A program made the position numbers and the translations under genes. From positions 3,098,001 to 3,162,000 of the forward strand of contig NZ_JACCBG010000001.1 of the NCBI RefSeq assembly GCF_013409645.1: a stretch of 64,000 nt of DNA, in the 5' to 3' direction. Numbering within the stretch: the stretch's first letter is position 1; each line of letters begins with the position of its first letter. The stretch is from Nocardioides panaciterrulae (lineage in GTDB: Bacteria > Actinomycetota > Actinomycetes > Propionibacteriales > Nocardioidaceae). The notes beneath the pieces are model-generated. The model saw only the letters and a list, made by a program, of their open reading frames with translations. It searched no databases and was not told the DNA's origin. Below are positions 1 through 8,143 of this stretch, piece after piece.

Positions 1-2
1 AC

Positions 3-1928
3 GACGGGCTGACCGGTCTGCCCAACCGCGCCTCGCTGGTCGACCGGCTCTCCCGGACGCTGGCCCGCGACGCCGCCGAGGGGCGTCCGGTGGCGGTGTT
101 CTTCCTCGACCTCGACCAGTTCAAGCGGATCAACGAGGCACAGGGGCACGTCGCCGGCGACCGGGTGCTCGCCGAGATCGCCGGCCGGCTGCTGCGGTTG
201 CTGCCCGAGGACGGCATGGTGGCGCGGCTCGGCGGCGACGAGTTCGTGCTGGTCAGCCGCGACACCGACACCGCGGCCGCGGCGGCGATCGCCGACCGGA
301 TCTTCGCGGCGCTGGCGGCGCCGGTGCGGCTGGAGGGCCGGGCGGTCCACATCAGCGCGAGCATGGGTATCGCGGTCTCCCCGCCGCTGGACCCCGACGC
401 GGAGAGCCTGCTGCGGCACGCCGACGCGGCGATGTACGAGGCCAAGGCCCGCGGCCGCTCGCGCAGCCAGATCTTCGACGTCTCGTTCGCCGAGCGGTCC
501 CGCGACCAGCTGAGCCTGTCCGGCGACCTGCGGGACGCGCTCGCGCGGGACCGGCTGGAGGTGCACTACCAGCCGATCGTCGCGCTCGACGGGCAGCGGC
601 TGGTCGGCGTGGAGGCGCTCGCCCGGTGGAACCACCCGACCCGCGGGATGGTGCCGCCCTCGGAGTTCGTGCCGCTGGCCGAGCACAGCGGCTTCGTGTG
701 CGAGCTGGACCGGTGGGTGCTGGCCCGGGCCTGCCGCCAGGTCCGCGCGGGCCAGGTCGCGGGCACGCTGCCCGACGGCGTACGCGTGTCGGTGAACCTC
801 TCCGCCCGCTCGCTCGCCGACCCCGACCTGGTGGCGCTGGTCCGCGCCGTGCTCGATGCCGAGGAGCTGTCGGCGGACTCGCTGGTCCTGGAGATCACCG
901 AGACCGCGCTGCTCCAGGACATCGCCACCGCCCGGCGGTCGCTGCAGGGCCTGCGCGGGCTGGGCGTCGGCATCGCGCTGGACGACTTCGGCACCGGCTA
1001 CTCCTCGCTGAGCTTCCTGCGCGAGCTGCCGGTCACCCAGGTCAAGATCGACCGCTCGTTCGTCTGCAACGTCGCCCGCAACCAGGAGGACCGGCTGATC
1101 ACCCAGTCGATCGTCGACCTCGCCGCCGGCCTCGGCCTGGAGACCGTGGCCGAGGGCGTCGAGACCGAGGACCAGCGTGCGCTGCTACTCCGGCTGGGCT
1201 GCGCCAACGCCCAGGGGCACCTGTGGAGCCGGGCGCTGCCGCTGGCGGAGGTGCTGGCGCAGGCGTCGCTCGGCAGTCCGGTGGCGCCGCTCGTGCCCGG
1301 CCGGCACGCCGCCCGCCGCGGCCACCCCGGTCGCCGCTGGGGCCGCGCCGGGTGGCGGCGTACGCCGGTCGCCGGCGCCGGGCCGGCGGTCCTGCCCGGC
1401 GGGGTGCCGGGGACCGTGCCCGCCACGCCCCCGGACGCCGGCCACCAGGTCGCCGAGGCGGTGCGCGCCGGCCTGGAGGCCGGCGAGGCGTGGCTGGTCG
1501 TGGCCACCGACGAGCACCGCGAGGCGCTGCGGGCGGCGCTCGGCCCCGACCACGTCGCGGCCGCGGTCCGTGGCGGGTACGTCGAGCTGGACGCGGCCGA
1601 CATCCTCGCCCGGCTCTGCGACGGCGGTGCCCCCTCCCGAGAGCGGTTCGACGGCTCGATCGGCGAGCTGGTCCGCCACCTGCACCGCAGCAGCACCACC
1701 GTGCGGATCTATGCCGAGCTCACCGGGCTGCTGCAGCAGCACGACGAGCCGGCCGCCGCGTCCGCGGTCGAGGGCCTGTGGGAGGAGCTCGAGGACGTCA
1801 CCGGGGTCTCCGTCTGGTGCGGGTACGACGCGGACCACCCGCTCGCCCTGCGGCACGCCGAGGTGTGCACCCGACACGAGCACGTCGCCTGGCACCACGG
1901 CACCCTCCGCGGCTCGACGGCCTCCTGA
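3..1928 (+). CDS. GGDEF-EAL-MEDS c-di-GMP protein, 5' partial
   Basis: The gene enters from the left edge; the first whole codon is at 3 and reads straight into the start of a GGDEF domain (DGLTGLPNR). The GGDEF motif is intact (about 231-245), but the RxxD inhibitory site five residues before it is absent. The EAL domain follows with EALARW near 611 and DDFGTG near 981, plus the KIDRSF and AEGVE motifs, so the phosphodiesterase looks active. After EAL comes a Pro/Ala/Arg-rich linker and then, from about 1440 to the end, a region resembling the MEDS sensory domain (as in DcmR), judged from its GEAWLVVATDEHREAL and ILARL...DG...RF patterns. Any N-terminal sensor lies outside the window. The MEDS assignment is by eye and less certain than GGDEF/EAL. 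It converges on the next gene with a 21-bp gap. Confidence 0.9.
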   Translation, partial: DGLTGLPNRASLVDRLSRTLARDAAEGRPVAVFFLDLDQFKRINEAQGHVAGDRVLAEIAGRLLRLLPEDGMVARLGGDEFVLVSRDTDTAAAAAIADRIFAALAAPVRLEGRAVHISASMGIAVSPPLDPDAESLLRHADAAMYEAKARGRSRSQIFDVSFAERSRDQLSLSGDLRDALARDRLEVHYQPIVALDGQRLVGVEALARWNHPTRGMVPPSEFVPLAEHSGFVCELDRWVLARACRQVRAGQVAGTLPDGVRVSVNLSARSLADPDLVALVRAVLDAEELSADSLVLEITETALLQDIATARRSLQGLRGLGVGIALDDFGTGYSSLSFLRELPVTQVKIDRSFVCNVARNQEDRLITQSIVDLAAGLGLETVAEGVETEDQRALLLRLGCANAQGHLWSRALPLAEVLAQASLGSPVAPLVPGRHAARRGHPGRRWGRAGWRRTPVAGAGPAVLPGGVPGTVPATPPDAGHQVAEAVRAGLEAGEAWLVVATDEHREALRAALGPDHVAAAVRGGYVELDAADILARLCDGGAPSRERFDGSIGELVRHLHRSSTTVRIYAELTGLLQQHDEPAAASAVEGLWEELEDVTGVSVWCGYDADHPLALRHAEVCTRHEHVAWHHGTLRGSTAS

Positions 1929-1949
1929 GCCCGGGCGCGGACGCGCTGG

Positions 1950-2756
1950 TCAGACCGGCTTCTCGTAGTCGGCCAGGTGGGCCTGCGCGACCGCGCCACC
2001 ACCGGCCGCCTTGGCGCGGTAGAGGGCCCGGTCGGCCGCGGCGAGGGCGCGGCCGGGGCCGCGGACGTCCACGACCGCCAGCCCCACCGAGACACCCGAG
2101 CCGGCCCCCTCGAGGGTCCACTGGCGCACCAGCTCCCGCATCCGCTCCACGGCCACGAGCGCCGGGATGCCGGTGAAGAGCACCAGGAACTCGTCCCCGC
2201 CGTACCGCCCGACCATGTCGAGGTCCCGCACCCCGGCGCGCAGCAGCTCGCCGAACCGGCGCAGGGCCGCGTCGCCGGCGGCGTGGCCGCGGGTGTCGTT
2301 GAGGGACTTGAAGTCGTCGAGGTCGAGCAGGCAGACCACGTCGTCGACCGCGGCCTCCGCGAGCCGCAGGTCGACCTCGCCCCGGCCGGCGAGGCCGGTG
2401 AGCGCGTCGGTACGGGCCCGGGTGGCCTGCCGCTGGTAGCGGTCGCAGCGGGCCGCGACCGCCTCGGCGTCGTCGAGCAGCGGCTTCAGGTGGGTCGCGA
2501 GCCGCCGCTCGGCCTCCGGCCCGGTGACCGGCTCGGCGAGGCACGCCGGGCCCAGCCCCAGCGAGATCTCGTACGGCAGGGCGCGGAGGCCGGCGCTGCG
2601 CTCGGGCACCACCTCGCCGCCGAGCTCGCGCACGGCGGTGTGCAGGGCGGCCGCGGCCTCGGCCCGGGTCTCCGCGCGGAGCAGGGTGCGCACCGCCCGC
2701 AGCACGACCGCCGTCGCAGCGGGGTCGTGGGGCTCGGCAGGGTCATGGGTGTCCAT
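1950..2756 (-). CDS. Diguanylate cyclase, GGDEF only
   Basis: A 268-residue protein. The N-terminal about 105 residues are helical with no domain I can name; the C-terminal half is a GGDEF domain that would make c-di-GMP from two GTP. The active-site motif is intact (RYGGDEF), and RDLD sits exactly five residues before GGDEF, matching the RxxD product-inhibition site. No transmembrane segment or signal peptide is seen, so it should be cytosolic. The start chosen is the ATG at 2756, giving MDTHDPAEP; the frame stays open further upstream, but that stretch lies under the divergent gene's leader and has no GGDEF-family character. No WhiG-type promoter was found in the 130-bp gap to the divergent gene starting at 2887. 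Confidence 0.88.
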   Translation of the reverse strand: MDTHDPAEPHDPAATAVVLRAVRTLLRAETRAEAAAALHTAVRELGGEVVPERSAGLRALPYEISLGLGPACLAEPVTGPEAERRLATHLKPLLDDAEAVAARCDRYQRQATRARTDALTGLAGRGEVDLRLAEAAVDDVVCLLDLDDFKSLNDTRGHAAGDAALRRFGELLRAGVRDLDMVGRYGGDEFLVLFTGIPALVAVERMRELVRQWTLEGAGSGVSVGLAVVDVRGPGRALAAADRALYRAKAAGGGAVAQAHLADYEKPV

Positions 2757-2886
2757 CGTGCGACAACTGTGACAGCCCGGCGAAGGCCGCGCCGCCGGAT
2801 CCTGGTTATGTCGCCGCACCCGCGTGGGTAGAGTCCGACTCGGCGTCCGGTGTCGCTGCGCACCGGGGCAGGGGGAGACACAGACG

Positions 2887-5721
2887 ATGTCCGAGCAAGC
2901 GCGATCCGGGTCCGCGCCGGTGCCGGGCCTGCCCCTGCTCGTGCTGCGCCCCGACGGACTGGTGCTGCGGGCCGGCCCGGGGCTCCCCGAGCTGCTCGGA
3001 CGGCCGCTGCAGGGGGTCCGGCTGCGCGACCTCGCGCACACCCCCGACGATGCGGCCGCCGTCGAGGAGCTGCTGGCCGCGGTCCGTGACGGCGTCCCGG
3101 CCGGGGACACGGTGCTGGCGATGGACCCGCACACCGACCCGGAGGCGGACGGCAGGCCGCTGCGGCTGCACCTGGCCTGGGCCGTGACCGACCGGCACGA
3201 CGGGGCGCCCAGCGAGGTCACGGCGTTCGTGCTGGACCGCACCGGCACCCGCGACGGGGCGGTCGACGGGGCCGTCGACGGGCGCCCCCCGCTGCGCGCC
3301 GGGTTCGAGGAGTCCACCGCCCCGCAGGCGGTCTGCGACGCGCAGGGCCGGGTGACCGACGTGAACGCGGCGTTCTGCCTGCTCGTGGACCACCCGGCCG
3401 ACGAGCTGGTCGGCCGGCCGGTGCACTCGCTCAGTCACCGCTCCGACGCCGGGGCCGCCGACTCGCGGCTCGCCCGCCTGCTGCGGGGCGAGGTCGCCGC
3501 GGACCGCTACGAGCGCTCGCTGGCCCGGGCCGACGGCCGGCCGGTGCCGGTGCTCGTGGACGCCACCGTGCTGCGCGACGCCGCGGGCCGACCGGCCGGC
3601 GCGGCGGCGTACTTCCAGGACCTGACGCTGCTGCGCGACGTCGAGCGGCGCCGCCAGCAGCAGGAGGAGTTCTTCCTCGCGCTCTCCCGCCGGGCCAGCG
3701 ACCTGGCGCTGGTCAGCGACGCGGAGGGGCGGATCCTCTACGTCTCCCCCGCGCTGACCCAGATGCTCGGCCACGGCGCCGAGGACGTGCTCTACGCCCG
3801 CGGCCTGGACTTCGTCCACCCCGACGACGCGTCCGACGCGGCGGCGATGTTCGCCCGCGTGGTCGCGGAGAGCGGGTCGGCCACCTCCACGCTGCGGGTG
3901 CGGGGCGCCGGCGGCGAGTGGCACACGGTGGAGCAGACCGCCACCGACCTGCTGGACACCGCGGTGGGCGGGGTGGTGTTCAACCTGCGCGACGTCTCCG
4001 ACCGGATCCGCGCCGAGGCCGCACTCAAGGCCTCCGAGGCCCGCTACCGCGCGATCGCCGACCACGCCGACGAGGGGTTGTGGCTGACCGCCCCCGACGG
4101 CGACGGCATCTATGTCAACGCCCGGCTCGTGGAGATCCTCGGGCTGCCCGAGTCCGAGATCCTCGGCCGCCCGATGTCGGCGGTGCTGGCGGCGGCCGAG
4201 GTGTGGCACGGCCCCGCCGGCCCCACCGACCCCGCCGGCCCCAACGGCGCAGCGCGCCCGGGCGCCGACCGCTCCGAGCTGGTCTGGCCGCACCCCGGCG
4301 GCCGGCGGCGGATCCTCAGCGTCGCCCGGGTGGCGCTCGAGGGCGAGCGAGACGCCCCCGGCGGCTGGCTGGCCATGGTCTCCGACGTCACCGACGCCCG
4401 CGGCGCCGAGGAGCAGCTGCGGGAGGCGGCCCTCACCGACGACCTCACCGGGCTGCCCAACCGCGCCCGGCTGATGCAGCACCTGCAGGCCGCGCTCGTG
4501 GGCGGCGGCGCGGGGACCGCGGTGCTGTTCATCGACCTCGACCGGTTCAAGATCGTCAACGACGCCCGCGGCCACGCCGTCGGCGACGCGCTGCTGCAGG
4601 CGGTGGCCGGACGGCTCAAGGCGGCCGCCGGGCCGGCCCACACCGTGGCCCGCTTCGGCGGCGACGAGTTCCTCGTGGTCTGCGAGGACACCGACGAGGC
4701 CGGCGCCTGCGCCGTGGCCGAGCGGCTGCTCGCGGTCCTCGACGAGCCGTTCGTCGTCGACGGGGGCGAGGCGGTGCTCTCGGCGTCGGTCGGGGTCGCG
4801 GTCACCTCGACGACCACGACCGGCTCGGCGCTGCTGCGGCACGCCGACGCGGCGATGTACGCCGCGAAGCTCGCCGGCCGCAGCCGGGTCCGGGTCTTCG
4901 ACTCGGCGATGGCCGCGCAGGCCGAGGACCGGTTCGGGCTCGCCAACGACCTGCGCCGGGCGCTGAGCCGCGACCAGCTCGACATGCACTACCAACCGGT
5001 GGTCGACCTGCGCACCGGCCGGGTGCTCGGCGCCGAGGGGCTGGCCCGCTGGTCCCACCCCAACCGGGGATCGGTGCCGCCCAGCCGGTTCGTGGCGGTC
5101 GCCGAGGACGTCGGCCTGACCGCCCGGCTCGACAGCTGGGCGGTGGCCCGGGCGACCCGCGACCTGCGCACCATGCGGGCGACCGGCGCGCTGTCGCCGG
5201 AGGCCTACGTCGCGGTCAACATCTCCGCGAACACCCTGGGCGACCCGGCGCTGGAGCGGTGGGTGGACGCCGGCGTCGCCGCGGCCGGGCTGGAGCCCCG
5301 CGACGTGGTGCTCGAGCTCACCGAGAGCGCGATCATGGTCGACCCGGCCAGCGCGCTGGAGCTGCTGCAGCGGCTGCGCGAGCGCGGCTACGGCATCGCG
5401 GTCGACGACTTCGGCACCGGCCACAGCTCGCTGGCCTACCTGCGCGACCTGCCGGTGACGATCCTGAAGATCGACCGCACGTTCGTCGCCGAGCTCGGCG
5501 AGGACGCCGGGGCCTGCGCGATCGTCGCCTCGATCATCGAGCTCGCCGGCGCGGTCGGGGCCACAGTCGTGGCCGAGGGCGTGGAGACGGCCGTCAACGC
5601 CCGGCTTCTCCGGGAGCTCGGCTGCGACGCCGCCCAGGGCTGGCTGTGGAGCCCGGCGGTCGCGCCGCTGGAGGCGCAGGGCACCGGCGCGCTGGCCCGG
5701 CGCTACGACATCAGCGCCTGA
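2887..5721 (+). CDS. Multi-PAS GGDEF-EAL protein with EGL variant
   Basis: A 944-residue soluble protein. Several PAS-like modules fill roughly residues 10-510, each linked by PAC-like ends such as VVFNLRDVSDR. The GGDEF motif lies near residue 591 and is intact, without an RxxD inhibitory site. The EAL domain carries EGL instead of EAL near residue 717, while DDFGTG (about 839), KIDRTF and AEGVE are kept; the metal-binding glutamate is therefore present and phosphodiesterase activity is plausible. The start ATG at 2887 follows a purine-rich GGGGGAGA site. Its last 19 bases overlap the 3' end of the convergent cyclase gene at 5703. It closely resembles the protein at 8144 in architecture, which suggests an old duplication. 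Confidence 0.9.
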   Translation: MSEQARSGSAPVPGLPLLVLRPDGLVLRAGPGLPELLGRPLQGVRLRDLAHTPDDAAAVEELLAAVRDGVPAGDTVLAMDPHTDPEADGRPLRLHLAWAVTDRHDGAPSEVTAFVLDRTGTRDGAVDGAVDGRPPLRAGFEESTAPQAVCDAQGRVTDVNAAFCLLVDHPADELVGRPVHSLSHRSDAGAADSRLARLLRGEVAADRYERSLARADGRPVPVLVDATVLRDAAGRPAGAAAYFQDLTLLRDVERRRQQQEEFFLALSRRASDLALVSDAEGRILYVSPALTQMLGHGAEDVLYARGLDFVHPDDASDAAAMFARVVAESGSATSTLRVRGAGGEWHTVEQTATDLLDTAVGGVVFNLRDVSDRIRAEAALKASEARYRAIADHADEGLWLTAPDGDGIYVNARLVEILGLPESEILGRPMSAVLAAAEVWHGPAGPTDPAGPNGAARPGADRSELVWPHPGGRRRILSVARVALEGERDAPGGWLAMVSDVTDARGAEEQLREAALTDDLTGLPNRARLMQHLQAALVGGGAGTAVLFIDLDRFKIVNDARGHAVGDALLQAVAGRLKAAAGPAHTVARFGGDEFLVVCEDTDEAGACAVAERLLAVLDEPFVVDGGEAVLSASVGVAVTSTTTTGSALLRHADAAMYAAKLAGRSRVRVFDSAMAAQAEDRFGLANDLRRALSRDQLDMHYQPVVDLRTGRVLGAEGLARWSHPNRGSVPPSRFVAVAEDVGLTARLDSWAVARATRDLRTMRATGALSPEAYVAVNISANTLGDPALERWVDAGVAAAGLEPRDVVLELTESAIMVDPASALELLQRLRERGYGIAVDDFGTGHSSLAYLRDLPVTILKIDRTFVAELGEDAGACAIVASIIELAGAVGATVVAEGVETAVNARLLRELGCDAAQGWLWSPAVAPLEAQGTGALARRYDISA

Positions 5722-7730
5722 CCGTCCCCGCCGCCGGCCTCGCCGGGGCGCGAGACCGCGACCCGGCTGCCACCGAGCTGCTTGGCGCGGTACATCGCGG
5801 CGTCGGCCCGGCGTACCAGCTCCTCGACGTGGTACGGCGGGGCCAGCGCGACCCCGATGCTGACCCCGAGCTGGTGCTCCTCGCCGTCGGAGCTGAACGG
5901 GCGGCGCAGCTCGCCGAGCACCTTCGCCGCGACCAGCACCGCGGCCCCCTCGTCGGTGTCCTCGCAGATGATCGCGAACTCGTCGCCACCGAGCCGGCCG
6001 ACGGTGTCGGTGGCGCGGACGGCGCCGGCGACCCGGCGGGCGACCTCCTGGAGCACCTCGTCGCCCACCTGGTGGCCGTGCCCGTCGTTGACCGGCTTGA
6101 AGTGGTCGAGGTCGAGGTAGAGCACGGCCGTGCCGCGGCCGAACGTGCGCAGGTGTCGCGCCGCGGCGGTCTCGAGCCGGTCCAGGAAGAGGTAGCGGTT
6201 CGGCAGCCCGGTCAGCGGGTCGTGCAGCGCCTGGCGGCGCAGCGTGCGCTCGACCAGGCGCGCCTCGGTGACGTCGGCGACGGTGACCAGCGACCCGAGC
6301 GGCTCCGGGTCGGCGCCCATGAGCGGGTTGCGCGCGACCTCGAGCGTGCGCTCGTGCCCGTCGGGGTGGCGGTAGCGCAGCTCGAACCGGCCGGCCGTGT
6401 CCTCCCACGCCGGCAGCCCGAGCAGGTGATCGGCCTCCACGCCGTACATCTCGGCCAGTGGGCGGCCCAGGATCTGGGCGACCCGCGCGTTGGCGAACGT
6501 GGTGCGACCGTCGCGGGCGACGGCCAGGATCCCGTCCTGGGCGGTCTCCAGCAGCGCCCGGTGCAGCGCCTCGGAGAGCCGCAGCGCCTCCTCGGTGCGC
6601 ACCTGCTCGGTGATGTCCCGCAGGTTGGCCACCAGCCCGCGGATGTCGGGGTCCTCCAGGCAGTTGGTGACGGTCTCCTCCACCCACAGCCAGCGCCCGT
6701 CGCGGTGACGCGCCCGCAGCACGAACCGCTCGGTGCGCCAGGGCTCGGCCCGGACCCGCTCGAGGGTCTCGGTCACGGTCGCGGAGTCGGCCGGGTGCAC
6801 CACGCCCTCCCAGGCCGCCACCCGCACCGCCTCGGTGGGCGCGTAGCCGAGCATCGCGGTGACCGCGGGGGTGACCGAGGTGATCCGCAGCTCGGTGTCG
6901 ATGACCAGCGCGGCCGCCCACGGTCGCCGGCCGAGCGCCTCGTAGAGGCTGGCCCGGACGGCCGCGGCCCGGCGCGCCTCGTCGACCAGCGCGAGGTCGC
7001 GCGCCGAGACCGCCACGGCGTACGCCGACCCGTCGGCCTCGCGCAGCGCGGTGGCGTCGAGCAGCAGCGACAGGCTGCGGCCGTCCGCGTCGCAGAACAC
7101 GCCCTGGTAGGTGATCGAGTCCAGGCTCCCCCAGCCGAGCGCGTCGAGCCGCTCGGCCGCCTGGTGGAGGTCCATCGGGTGTACGAGCGAGAGCAGGTCG
7201 CGGTCGGTGAAGTGCTCCTCGGGGTGACCGAACAGCTCGCACCAGGCGGGGTTCACCGAGGTGAGGTGGCCGCGCAGGTCGAGGATCGCCTGGGGGGTGG
7301 CCACCTGCTCGAAGTGGGCCCGGGAGACCTCGAGCGCCTGGGTGAGCTCGCGCTGCTCGAGCAGGTGGGCGGTGACGTCGCGCAGGATGACGGTGACCCC
7401 GGTGATCGCGCCGGCCGCGTCGTGCACCGGGCCGAGCGTGACCGAGGCCTTGAAGGTGCTGCCGTCGCGGCGCACGACGGTGTCGAGGAACGGGTCGACC
7501 CGCTCGCCGGCGAGCAGCCGGTCCAGGTACGCCGCGTGGACGTCACCGCCCTGCCGCGGCGTGAGCACGGCCAGCTCGCTGCCCGCGAGGTCCTCCGGTC
7601 GCCAGCCGAGCAGCCCCAGCGTGGCCGGGCTGGCCCAGAGGATCGTGCCGCGCGCGTCGACGGAGACGATGCAGTCGTGCGAGGTCGCGGCGATGCTGGC
7701 CAACAGCTGGCCCTGGTCGATCTGCTGCAC
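5703..7730 (-). CDS. PAS-PAS-PAS-GGDEF diguanylate cyclase with a WhiG-type promoter
   Basis: About 675 residues: at least three PAS/PAC modules (starting around residues 5, 140 and 380 by eye) followed by a C-terminal GGDEF domain with intact RLGGDEF near residue 580. RATD five residues earlier fits the RxxD inhibitory site. There is no EAL domain and no membrane segment. The start is uncertain. GTG at 7730 has a GGGGGG purine run 5-10 bases upstream and is preferred; an ATG at 7742 and a GTG at 7844 are alternatives in frame. A WhiG-type promoter points at it from 7911-7938. The cyclase product would arm RsiG, so control of this gene by WhiG would be negative feedback (inference). Confidence 0.87.
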   Translation of the reverse strand: MQQIDQGQLLASIAATSHDCIVSVDARGTILWASPATLGLLGWRPEDLAGSELAVLTPRQGGDVHAAYLDRLLAGERVDPFLDTVVRRDGSTFKASVTLGPVHDAAGAITGVTVILRDVTAHLLEQRELTQALEVSRAHFEQVATPQAILDLRGHLTSVNPAWCELFGHPEEHFTDRDLLSLVHPMDLHQAAERLDALGWGSLDSITYQGVFCDADGRSLSLLLDATALREADGSAYAVAVSARDLALVDEARRAAAVRASLYEALGRRPWAAALVIDTELRITSVTPAVTAMLGYAPTEAVRVAAWEGVVHPADSATVTETLERVRAEPWRTERFVLRARHRDGRWLWVEETVTNCLEDPDIRGLVANLRDITEQVRTEEALRLSEALHRALLETAQDGILAVARDGRTTFANARVAQILGRPLAEMYGVEADHLLGLPAWEDTAGRFELRYRHPDGHERTLEVARNPLMGADPEPLGSLVTVADVTEARLVERTLRRQALHDPLTGLPNRYLFLDRLETAAARHLRTFGRGTAVLYLDLDHFKPVNDGHGHQVGDEVLQEVARRVAGAVRATDTVGRLGGDEFAIICEDTDEGAAVLVAAKVLGELRRPFSSDGEEHQLGVSIGVALAPPYHVEELVRRADAAMYRAKQLGGSRVAVSRPGEAGGGDGQALMS

Positions 7731-7860
7731 GTCACCCCCCATGGCCGCCCGCGCGGGATCCTCCGCTGGGCGACATGATGTGGGCGGCTGACCGAGCGCC
7801 GCTTTCGTCGTTGTCACGCTGGGGCCCCCCGACCCATCCCCCACCCGCCGCGGTCCGGCA

Positions 7861-7884
7861 GCGGCGGGCCCCGTGCCCCGCCGC
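7861..7884 (-). other. Leader hairpin upstream of the cyclase gene
   Basis: GCGGCGGG and CCCGCCGC form a perfect 8-bp stem around an 8-base loop. It lies within the predicted roughly 170-base leader of the minus-strand cyclase transcript. No run of U follows, so it is more likely leader structure than a terminator. No match to the conserved GEMM c-di-GMP riboswitch core was seen. Confidence 0.4.
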
Positions 7885-7910
7885 CACTGGTCCGGACCGT
7901 GGTATCGAGT

Positions 7911-7938
7911 TGATCGGCAGCCCCGGTCGCCGACTTGA
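7911..7938 (-). promoter_or_regulatory. WhiG-type promoter for the PAS-GGDEF cyclase
   Basis: On the minus strand it reads TCAA-N16-GCCGATCA, with the -35 box at 7938-7935 and the -10 box at 7918-7911. The WhiG/FliA consensus is TAAA-N15/16-GCCGATAA. The spacing is identical to five other sites in this window, and the base after TCAA is G as in four of them. Transcription would start near 7904. Confidence 0.7.
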
Positions 7939-8143
7939 CACCCCGGCGCCGCCTATTTCCGTCTATTTCCCGTGGCGGCGCCCACCGCGGACTGCGACCG
8001 GGTCCCGCGCGAGGCCTCCCTACACCACCGGGAGGCGCGCGGAGCCCCGACACGCGGACCAGTTCTCCCATTTCCGGTACAGATGTGGTCGTTGGTGCTT
8101 ACGGTGTCCCTCGTGCTCGGGGTCCATGGTGGGGGGAGATCGA

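Larger units (their letters stand above)
7731..8143. other. Divergent intergenic region between two c-di-GMP genes
   Basis: This 413-base gap holds the WhiG-type promoter of the minus-strand cyclase and a GC-rich hairpin in its leader. An in-frame upstream extension of the cyclase gene into this region is possible. No recognisable WhiG-type or sigma-70-type promoter was found for the plus-strand gene at 8144. Confidence 0.6.

Noticed and set aside
4556..4583. TCAA-N16-GCCGTCGG resembling a WhiG promoter
   Set aside because: It lies inside the coding sequence of the GGDEF domain and lacks the GCCGA core.
2806..7242. A very long minus-strand open frame (over 1400 codons) across the c-di-GMP genes
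   Set aside because: It is antisense to GGDEF-EAL genes with clear domains; its translation is Arg/Gly/Ala/Pro-rich without family motifs, a usual effect of high GC.
7743..7910. c-di-GMP riboswitch in the leader of the cyclase gene
   Set aside because: No conserved GEMM core was visible; only a simple GC hairpin is present.
7935..7940. TTGACA as a plus-strand sigma-70 -35 box for the gene at 8144
   Set aside because: No -10 hexamer at 16-18 bases; the same bases are the reverse of the WhiG-type -35 box of the opposite gene.
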